From NCBI GenBank assembly GCA_002426495.1, contig DIQC01000066.1:1-21106 (forward strand): DNA of 21,106 nucleotides, written 5' to 3'. The translations under genes and the position numbers were made by a program. Source of the DNA: Thermacetogenium sp. UBA5472 (GTDB lineage Bacteria > Bacillota > DSM-12270 > Thermacetogeniales > Thermacetogeniaceae). Numbering within the stretch: position 1 is the stretch's first letter; each line of letters starts with the position of its first letter. Under the pieces are notes generated by a model that was not told the DNA's origin, ran no database searches, and saw nothing but the letters and a program-made list of their open reading frames with translations. This document shows positions 15,479 to 21,106 of the stretch, in pieces.

Positions 15479-16822
15479 ATGCAAGAGCAATGTGTACTCA
15501 CTCATGTAAAACAGCATAAATCCAAACGTGTCTTCAAGCGGAAACCTTGTTTACTGCTCATAGGTTTTATTGCCGCGTTAATTTTATTGCGAGATATAGG
15601 TGGTATGGCTGTTAGTCGCTATGTATTTATCAGCGTGGCTGCACTTATCTGCCTGCTTAGTGATAAATCGCGAATTTATTGCTTGCTTGCCTTTTTAACA
15701 CCACTTGCGCCTGGTATTTCGTGCACTTATATTACTGCCATTGCGCTGGTGATCTTGTTGTGTAAGCAAAAGCGACTAAAGGTGCAAACCTTAGGGTTTT
15801 GCAGTATGGTTATTCTGCTGCTTATGGAGTTGTTTTCAGCCTTTCGCGGACTGTTCAGCATAGTGGAATACCTGCGCTTTACTGGCATCTTTTTATTTTC
15901 CTTTCTGCGGATGGTGGATATAAATGAAGACTATGACAATATTGCTATGCTCCATGGATATCTTTTCGGCTTTTGGATGGCTATGACAAGTGTGTTGGGA
16001 CAAATGCTAAAGGAGTATTCGCTTAGTGAATTTCTTTTATTGGGCGTGCGCTTTGGCGATACTAGGCAGCAGTTAGGTATTGTAAGCGAAAGCATGCAGG
16101 TAAGTTATAACCCAAACGAACTTGGCTTTCTGTGTCTGCTGTCGGCATTATTCTGCTTACTATTATACAGAAAAAGTAAAAAAAAGTGGTATCTGCTTTC
16201 CTTTTGCGGAGCTTCTTTGCTAGGCATCATGACACAGTCTCGTGTATTTATTCTGGTCTATGCCATGGGCATTATTTTATATGCTCTATTTTGCTGCAAC
16301 AGTGTTAAGGCGGTATTCCGAAGTATCGTAGCACTAGCCATAGGCAGCGCTGTTATTATTCATATGGCAGTATGGCTTATACCGGAATATTTGGTCAGCT
16401 TTCTTCGCCGATTTCAGGTTGCAGATATTACCAACAGCAGACTTGGCATTATGGAGTATTACTTCCATGAAATGTCTCAGCATATTGATCGTCTGCTGAT
16501 TGGCGTGGGGCTGCAAAGGTATCAGGAAAAATACGGTTACCTTATGAGTGCTCATAATGCTACTCAGGAGGTCATGATTACTTGGGGACTGATTGGTCTA
16601 TTGGCGGTGGTTATCTTATTTGTTGGTATTTTTTTTAATGCCCACGTCCACAATCCTAAGGCCCGTCTGGTGCAGTATGTTCCCCTTATTATTTATCTGG
16701 TTGCTATCCAGTCGGGTCAGGGCTTTTCAGACACTGCCAGCATGCTTCGCATTATGGTGGCATACAGCGCTATCCTACTAAACCTGAGAGGAGAGGACAA
16801 CTCATTCGACTCCTTGAAATAA
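15479..16822 (+). CDS. wzy: Wzy-type O-antigen/capsule polymerase
   Basis: This 447-residue integral membrane protein has about ten or more hydrophobic helices (for example LLIGFIAALILLRDIG near the start) and a larger loop around residues 300-355 that ends at SAHNATQEVMITWGLIG, the HN-x-E-type segment common to O-antigen ligase/Wzy proteins. It should polymerise undecaprenyl-linked repeat units on the outer face of the inner membrane. AAGGA at 15467-15471 is 7 bases before ATG 15479. Its 3' end carries the ribosome binding site of the flippase gene, with which it overlaps by about 19 bases. Primary sequence in this family is poorly conserved, so a ligase role cannot be excluded, but pairing with Wzx and Wzz favours polymerase. 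Confidence 0.85.
   Translation: MQEQCVLTHVKQHKSKRVFKRKPCLLLIGFIAALILLRDIGGMAVSRYVFISVAALICLLSDKSRIYCLLAFLTPLAPGISCTYITAIALVILLCKQKRLKVQTLGFCSMVILLLMELFSAFRGLFSIVEYLRFTGIFLFSFLRMVDINEDYDNIAMLHGYLFGFWMAMTSVLGQMLKEYSLSEFLLLGVRFGDTRQQLGIVSESMQVSYNPNELGFLCLLSALFCLLLYRKSKKKWYLLSFCGASLLGIMTQSRVFILVYAMGIILYALFCCNSVKAVFRSIVALAIGSAVIIHMAVWLIPEYLVSFLRRFQVADITNSRLGIMEYYFHEMSQHIDRLLIGVGLQRYQEKYGYLMSAHNATQEVMITWGLIGLLAVVILFVGIFFNAHVHNPKARLVQYVPLIIYLVAIQSGQGFSDTASMLRIMVAYSAILLNLRGEDNSFDSLK
16786..16797 (+). promoter_or_regulatory. Strong Shine-Dalgarno preceding an ATT codon
   Basis: GAGAGGAGAGGA lies inside the end of wzy. Seven bases after it, in the flippase frame, is ATT (16804-16806) followed by a family-like N-terminus; no ATG, GTG or TTG in that frame occurs until TTG 16882, too far from this site. 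Confidence 0.65.
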
Positions 16823-18348
16823 ACACTACATCTCGTAAACTGAATACTGTTCGCAATTTCGTCTTCATCTTTGGGTCTTTTTTGCTCAATACGTTGTTGT
16901 CCTTTGTTACTCGTACTGCTTTCATCTCCTTGCTATCAGCCGAATATTTAGGAGTCAACGGGCTGTTTTCTAATATCCTTTCCATTTTGTCCTTAGCGGA
17001 ACTTGGGGCAGGCGGTGCATTTGTTTCTTTGCTTTATCGACCCCTTGCCAACCATGACTCTAAGCAGATCTCCTCTATTATGGCTGTTTTCCAAAAGGTC
17101 TATTTCATCATTGGCTGTACTATCGGCGTTGTAGGAGTCAGTCTCGTTCCGTTTTTAGACTTTTTTACATCTGGTAGCGCTATTCCAAACATAGAGTTAA
17201 TTTATCTCCTTTTTTTAAGCAATTCGGCGGTGACCTATTTTTGCGCTGCAAAAAAGGCGTTAATCCGGGCCGATCAAAAGAGTTATCTTATTACTACATA
17301 TTCACAGATTACCGTTATTGTGCAGTACGCCACTCAAATTTTAATTCTCTTTCTGACACACAATTTTATACTCTACTTATGCGTACAAATTGGTTGTGCC
17401 ATCGGGTTAAATGCTTATGTATCGGAGAAATCCAAGAAGATATTTCCTTATCTGCGTGAAAAGGCAAAACCATTAACACCGACCCTACAGAAGGAGGTTA
17501 AGCAAAAGATCGCAGGCGGCTTTTGCGTTCACGCCGGTTATATTGTGGCCTCAGGCACAGATAGTATAGTGATTTCCCACTTTTTAGGGCTTAGCATCTT
17601 GGGTGTCTATTCTAATTATTTATTGATTATCGGAGTTGCAATGAAGCTATCTGATATGGTCATCAGTGCCGTCCGTGCTAGCGCAAGTAACTTAGTAGTG
17701 TCCTCCACTGAAGAGGCAAACTACGTCTTTTTCCGTAAACTGAATTTTTTGACAACAACCATGCTTGGCTTTTTCGGTACCTGCCTTATTACATTACTAA
17801 ATCCATTCATAACGGTTTGGATAGGCACGAATTATGTTATGGAGATGAGGCTGGTAATCATGGCAGTAATGATCTATCTCACTGGCTGGCATGGTATTAA
17901 GCTATCCACTGCTATCTACCGGGATGCCATGGGGCTTTATTATCGCGATCGTTACATTTCACTTCTAGAGGGCTGCCTTAATCTGGTATTATCATTGCTT
18001 CTGGTGAAGTCTTTTGGGCTGGCAGGTGTTTTTTTGGGAACGGTCCTGTCTTCCTTATGCACTACTATTTCCAGCTCATATCTAGTGTATCATTATGTAT
18101 TCCGGCGTTCGGCATGGGATTATTGGAAAACTCTACTGGGCTATGGACTAATTATGACAATTGTTGGCTGTCTAGTGTTTCTGGTTTGTGGTCTCATTCC
18201 CCAAGGTACATGGCTTCTGTTTTTTCTGAGGGCAGCAGTATGTGCCTGCTTAACCCTTCTATGTTATTTCCTGATTTTCTATCAAACTGAGGAATTTAAG
18301 TATTTTCTTACTCAGGTCAAATGCCTTTTCCATAACAGGGGTGCTTGA
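16804..18348 (+). CDS. wzx: Wzx-type polysaccharide flippase (MOP/PST family)
   Basis: This flippase of about 514 residues has roughly 12-14 hydrophobic helices and should translocate the undecaprenyl-linked repeat unit across the inner membrane. Recognisable stretches are TRTAFISLLSAEYLGVNGLF and ILSLAELGAGGAFV near the start, typical of the PST group, and repeated paired helices to the C-terminus. The first standard start codon, TTG 16882, would cut into the first membrane helix. In-frame coding continues upstream through NTVRNFVFIFGSF to ATT 16804, which lies 7 bases after GAGAGGAGAGGA, so I take ATT as the probable initiation site. That makes a 19-base overlap with wzy. It is the last gene of the polysaccharide module; no clear intrinsic terminator is seen after it. 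Confidence 0.85.
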   Translation: MRLLEINTTSRKLNTVRNFVFIFGSFLLNTLLSFVTRTAFISLLSAEYLGVNGLFSNILSILSLAELGAGGAFVSLLYRPLANHDSKQISSIMAVFQKVYFIIGCTIGVVGVSLVPFLDFFTSGSAIPNIELIYLLFLSNSAVTYFCAAKKALIRADQKSYLITTYSQITVIVQYATQILILFLTHNFILYLCVQIGCAIGLNAYVSEKSKKIFPYLREKAKPLTPTLQKEVKQKIAGGFCVHAGYIVASGTDSIVISHFLGLSILGVYSNYLLIIGVAMKLSDMVISAVRASASNLVVSSTEEANYVFFRKLNFLTTTMLGFFGTCLITLLNPFITVWIGTNYVMEMRLVIMAVMIYLTGWHGIKLSTAIYRDAMGLYYRDRYISLLEGCLNLVLSLLLVKSFGLAGVFLGTVLSSLCTTISSSYLVYHYVFRRSAWDYWKTLLGYGLIMTIVGCLVFLVCGLIPQGTWLLFFLRAAVCACLTLLCYFLIFYQTEEFKYFLTQVKCLFHNRGA

Positions 18349-18372
18349 TAGGTTTTTTTTGAGGGCTTGCTT

Positions 18373-18669
18373 TTACAAAAGGTGTTGATTTGATCGTACT
18401 TTGGTATACAGCGCCGAATCTTTTCTGAGTATTTTAGTCATTTGGTCATAGACCAAATCAGTCACTGAGGAATCTCGAATTGTCTGAAATGCAGCCGCCC
18501 AACCATAATAAAAGGATTCGTCTTTCCCATACGGCGGTACCCAACCATTTTGCAAGAGCTGGATTAATCTATCGACGCTAATTATAAGATCAGTAATGGA
18601 GTCTTTGTGATATTTCTTTGGTTGGAAATCAATTATGTTCGTATCATTTATTTTAGTAGTTATGGGCAT
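18373..18669 (-). CDS. Small orphan protein, function unknown
   Basis: This 98-residue soluble protein on the minus strand has no family I recognise. It has a basic N-terminal third (IIDFQPKKYHKDS), a predicted helical middle (DLIISVDRLIQLLQ), an aromatic stretch WVPPYGKDESFYYGWAAAF, and a basic C-terminus. There is no signal peptide or membrane helix. AAGGAGG (minus strand, 18685-18679) is 9 bases before ATG 18669; a TTG at 18678 directly abuts the binding site and is rejected. It faces the polysaccharide operon and is preceded by a 45-base double palindrome that includes its ribosome binding site. The good start signal and regulatory-looking leader argue that it is real. Confidence 0.6.
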   Translation of the reverse strand: MPITTKINDTNIIDFQPKKYHKDSITDLIISVDRLIQLLQNGWVPPYGKDESFYYGWAAAFQTIRDSSVTDLVYDQMTKILRKDSALYTKVRSNQHLL

Positions 18670-18672
18670 ATC

Positions 18673-18717
18673 GGACAACCTCCTTTTTGATACTTATCTA
18701 TGTATCATAGGTTGTCC
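18673..18717 (-). promoter_or_regulatory. Nested double palindrome covering the leader and ribosome binding site of the small minus-strand gene
   Basis: GGACAACC (18673-18680) pairs with GGTTGTCC (18710-18717), and inside them TGATAC (18688-18693) pairs with GTATCA (18702-18707). The Shine-Dalgarno of the minus-strand gene (18679-18685) lies between or partly in the arms, and the ATG is only four bases beyond. This could be an RNA hairpin limiting translation or a two-part operator for a dimeric repressor, possibly the small protein itself. A TTGTCA on the minus strand at 18719-18724 might act as a -35 element, though its -10 is poor. Confidence 0.6.
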
Positions 18718-18822
18718 TCATGACAAATAATTTATGTTTCGGAATTAACCACTTTTCTAGAGTGTGTCCGATTTTGCACATAGCCCATGTCATAATAAGC
18801 GATCGGAATTGGAGGAGATTAT

Positions 18823-19675
18823 TTGTTAAGGAAATTCAATGACGGGTTGAAAAATCAGCGCAATATCTACTTGTTCATTACGATCCTCAGCATTGTTCTC
18901 TTGTTAATCTATCCTTCTCTGGAACAGTTTTTTTTTGCTTTATCGGTTAGTTTATTGGCAACAACGATTCCTTATTTATTAACAATCTTTCTATACAGAG
19001 ATTCTACCGAAATCTATGAAGAAAAAATTGGTAATGCGGTGGCTAAGATTACTGATAAATTAGAGACAACATGCTATCGCCTGCAGCGTATTGATGGCGG
19101 TCTTATTCGAATTCATTTGGACAAGCCAGACTATCTTTATACGTTCGAAACTTGCATCAAGTATTGATATTCTGGTTAATACCGGCGCTGCGCTTTTTTC
19201 TAAGCCAACACCAGCCAAACTTAGTAAAGCTATTGAGAATGGATGTCGAGTAAGAATACTGTTCCCGGACGATAAAAGTAAGATATGGGAAATAAAGAAT
19301 AATGGTCTCGGGGACAATTCCCCAACATCAATAAAAAGTACTATAGCCGTGCTAGTACACTTAGCCAATGTGGAATTGCCTAAAAAAAGAAACCTTGGTT
19401 CGATATACTTACGGCGCTACCCTTCGATTCCGACATGCAGTATGGTAATAGTAGACGACATGATGCGATTTCAGCCGTACAGCGCATACTCGGACATTGA
19501 TCCAGCTTACGATATTTCTTCAAATGAAGGCAAGCTATATACGATATATAAAGAGGCTTTTGAGAAAATTTGGGCTGAATCCAAGGATAAAGAAGAAATT
19601 GCCATCGATTATTCCACGTATGAACCTACAATGCCTAGGGTTATTCGATCCAATGTCAAAGAAGTGAGTAAATAG
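18823..19675 (+). pseudogene. Frameshifted gene for a two-helix membrane protein with a PLD-like C-terminal region
   Basis: The first frame (TTG 18823 after GGAGGAG at 18811-18817) codes two membrane helices (about residues 13-56), a charged linker, and then stops at 19165-19167. The +1 frame continues in a well-formed domain to 19675 (SSIDILVNTGAALFSK, GCRVRILFPDD, then YRRYPS-like and a Glu/Lys-rich tail). Removing one T at 19152-19153 fuses them as YTFETASSIDILV and restores about 283 residues. The SIDIL and RVRILFPD pattern resembles membrane-anchored phospholipase D-like (HKD-fold, often without catalytic residues) proteins, but that is tentative. The second part has no binding site of its own, so I read this as one broken gene, unless the extra base is a sequencing error. 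Confidence 0.7.
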
Positions 19676-19773
19676 AATAATTCATGCTTCGCGGCGCAGG
19701 TATTTTGCCGGGTTTTAAATAGGGATTTTTGATTTTGGATCGGCGACTATAGACTATGATTTCGCCAGGACTG

Positions 19774-19884
19774 ATGGCCGTTCTGAATGAGCTTAAGAAT
19801 TATAGCGTTCAGAACATCCTGACAATCTGTGTGGACAACTTTTCGGAGCCTCTTAGGAAATTGAGTTTATTATTCGATATCTGA
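19774..19884 (+). mobile_element. Fragment of an IS256-family (mutator-type) transposase
   Basis: Within the 374-base stretch between the broken gene and the COG2426-type gene, one frame reads VLNELKNYSVQNIL followed by TICVDNF. This matches the core of IS256-family transposases, where xLNELKNRGVxDILIxCVDGL surrounds a catalytic Asp. The reading ends at TGA 19882-19884 and the flanks (19676-19773 and 19885-20049) carry only decayed sequence; no terminal inverted repeats or target duplication can be seen. It is a non-functional relic. Nothing else is recognised in this stretch. Confidence 0.55.
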
Positions 19885-20049
19885 ACTACAACAAGCGCAA
19901 ATTAGTTTATAAAGTCCTATTTATAGCTCGTCTAGGGTACTTTAGATAAGACTCGATCATTTCTGGAAAAAGCGCTGAAGACTGAAGGCATAAAGTCATT
20001 TCGAGACTATACATTATCCCTCAGGATAGTGTTTGGCGAGGTGTGGGTA

Positions 20050-20523
20050 ATGGGAAAGGTGCTATCCGAACTTTACACTGTTAAATTAGTTGTTTTAATG
20101 ACGGCTGCGTTGCCTATAGTTGAACTTAGAGGCGCAATTCCATTGGGCATTTCATTAGGACTCTCTCCTTTTCAATCTATGGTGTGGGGATTTGTAGGAA
20201 GTATGATCCCTGCGCCTTTTATATTGTTAGCGGCAAGACCCATTTTCGGATGGTTAAAAGGAACAGAACCATTGCGAAATTTAGCTCAGAAAATTACGAA
20301 TAAATCAATGAACAACGGAATGAAGATACATAAATACGGTTCCTTGGGACTTTTAATTTTTGTTGCAGTACCTCTTCCTGGAACTGGAGTTTGGAGTGGC
20401 AGTTTGGCGGCAGCATTACTTAGTATGAGGCTTAGGCATGCGCTTACGTTGATTTTTATAGGTAATGCGATTGCAGCGTTTTTGCTGTACTTGTTGAGCA
20501 TAGGTGCCTTGACCGTTATGTAG
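20050..20523 (+). CDS. COG2426-type small membrane protein (putative small multidrug export family)
   Basis: This 157-residue polytopic protein has about four hydrophobic segments. The motif LPIVELRGAIPLGI near residue 22 and the late VAVPLPGTGVWSGSLAA are the signature stretches of the COG2426 / Sm_multidrug_ex family, a name that rests on thin functional evidence; the role is best stated as unknown membrane transport or membrane homeostasis. GAGGTG at 20038-20043 is 6 bases before ATG 20050, so the GTG at 20029 upstream is rejected. It stands between the transposon relic and wza and has no obvious tie to the polysaccharide genes. Confidence 0.85.
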   Translation: MGKVLSELYTVKLVVLMTAALPIVELRGAIPLGISLGLSPFQSMVWGFVGSMIPAPFILLAARPIFGWLKGTEPLRNLAQKITNKSMNNGMKIHKYGSLGLLIFVAVPLPGTGVWSGSLAAALLSMRLRHALTLIFIGNAIAAFLLYLLSIGALTVM

Positions 20524-20644
20524 TATAACTGTAGAGTTGATGTGATATAGGCTTTTGCGGAAACGAAAATAGATGAAGGATTCTTACAGAAAAGGGATAA
20601 TTATTCAAGGTGCTGATTTTTCGAACGTGCGAGGTGTACTACTT

Positions 20645-21106
20645 ATGAGACGCAAGCTCACTTTTTTAATAACTTTGTTCTTAGCAGTTATCGTACTGGC
20701 CTACAGCGGACAAGCATCCACCTACACCCTCGGCCCCGGTGACGAACTTCTCATTCGAGTCGAAAACCATCCTGATCTTACTCTTGAACTAGCGGTAGGT
20801 CCCGATGGCTATATTTCTTACCCAATGGTCGGTGCCTTCAGGGTCACCGGGCTGACCATAACCGAGGCTAAAGAACAGCTCACTGATAAGCTGCAACCGC
20901 ACATTCCCAACCTATGGGTTACGGTGGTGCTTCTAAAGGCACGTCCGATTAACATCCAGATCCTCGGTGAAGTCAAAACCCCAGGTAAGTATAGTGTTCA
21001 GCAGGGTACTACTGTGATGCAGGTTATTGCCCAAGCCGGCGGGTTAACCGAAAAAGCTGACCGTGAACATATTGCCCTGAATAGCAGTACAGGCGTTGTT
21101 GGAATT
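20645..21106 (+). CDS. wza: Wza-type polysaccharide export protein, 3' end beyond the window
   Basis: The first 154 residues are visible; the frame is open at the window edge. A signal peptide (MRRKLTFLITLFLAVIVLA, then SGQAS) is followed by the Poly_export domain start YTLGPGDELLIRV, with GPDGYISYPMVGAF, LTITEAKEQL and VTVVLL, and then an SLBB-type domain from INIQILGEVKTPGKY to VMQVIAQAGGL. Wza-family proteins form the outer-membrane (or envelope-spanning) exit channel for capsule. No lipobox Cys is seen after the signal peptide. GAGGTG at 20631-20636 is 8 bases before ATG 20645. Codon and base use return to the more G+C-rich style of the window's first genes. It may start the next polysaccharide operon or serve this one. 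Confidence 0.9.
   Translation, partial: MRRKLTFLITLFLAVIVLAYSGQASTYTLGPGDELLIRVENHPDLTLELAVGPDGYISYPMVGAFRVTGLTITEAKEQLTDKLQPHIPNLWVTVVLLKARPINIQILGEVKTPGKYSVQQGTTVMQVIAQAGGLTEKADREHIALNSSTGVVGI

Noticed and set aside
16882..16884. TTG as the start of the flippase
   Set aside because: It has no ribosome binding site and would truncate the first membrane helix, while in-frame family-like sequence with a strong binding site lies upstream.
19150..19167. Programmed +1 frameshift in the broken membrane protein gene
   Set aside because: The junction lacks a slippery codon next to a stop, an upstream Shine-Dalgarno-like stimulator or an obvious downstream hairpin.
19091..19675. A separate gene starting at ATG 19091 after the two-helix protein
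   Set aside because: There is no ribosome binding site, its first 20 residues are an overlapping frame of the upstream gene, and removing one base gives a single smooth protein.
1..21106. CRISPR arrays, tRNA or rRNA genes, riboswitches, complete insertion sequences
   Set aside because: I saw no regularly spaced repeats, no cloverleaf-like or ribosomal RNA sequence, no recognised aptamer core, and no intact transposase in the window.

Overview
The window is an envelope polysaccharide (capsule or exopolysaccharide) locus of the Wzx/Wzy type, almost entirely on the + strand. The gene set (BY-kinase, a PHP-type CpsB tyrosine phosphatase, and an EpsC/EpsD/EpsL/EpsM-like block), the strong AGGAGG-like ribosome binding sites and the TTG/GTG starts point to a Firmicute. 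A Wza-type outer-membrane exporter beginning at the right edge argues for a diderm (Gram-negative-staining) lineage such as the Negativicutes. That placement is an inference; no rRNA or tRNA gene is present to confirm it.

Layout. (1) 114-5159 is the conserved, visibly more G+C-rich head: chain-length co-polymerase (Wzz), tyrosine autokinase, a clear intrinsic terminator, the CpsB phosphatase, and a membrane-bound UDP-GlcNAc 4,6-dehydratase. (2) 5185-7643 is an initiation block resembling Bacillus epsD-epsL-epsM: a GT4 glycosyltransferase, a monotopic phosphoglycosyl transferase that starts the lipid-linked unit, and a PglD-like acetyltransferase. The aminotransferase expected between dehydratase and acetyltransferase is absent. 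(3) 7826-10190 is a TviB/TviC-like pair predicted to make UDP-GalNAcA from UDP-GlcNAc. (4) 10278-18348 is the strain-specific, more A+T-rich assembly module: two GT4 enzymes, a DUF2334 polysaccharide deacetylase-like protein, a FemAB/GNAT-like acyltransferase, a TupA-like ATP-grasp protein, the Wzy polymerase and the Wzx flippase. (5) 18349-20049 looks like a scarred junction: a small orphan minus-strand gene behind a striking double palindrome, a membrane-protein gene broken by one extra base, and an IS256-type transposase fragment. (6) 20050-21106 holds a small COG2426-type membrane protein and the start of Wza, probably the head of the next export operon.

Working model: the dehydratase and acetyltransferase, together with an aminotransferase encoded elsewhere, would supply an amino-sugar that EpsL-like PGT loads onto undecaprenyl phosphate. 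The GT4 enzymes extend it, using UDP-GalNAcA among other donors. Wzx flips the unit, Wzy polymerises it, Wzz and the kinase/phosphatase pair control chain length, and a Wza-type channel exports it. The neighbouring FemAB-like, TupA-like and DUF2334 genes together with uronic-acid synthesis raise the possibility that the polymer is decorated with amino acids. Two genes (the acetyltransferase at about 7002 and Wzx at 16804) have strong Shine-Dalgarno sequences aimed at ATA/ATT rather than ATG.
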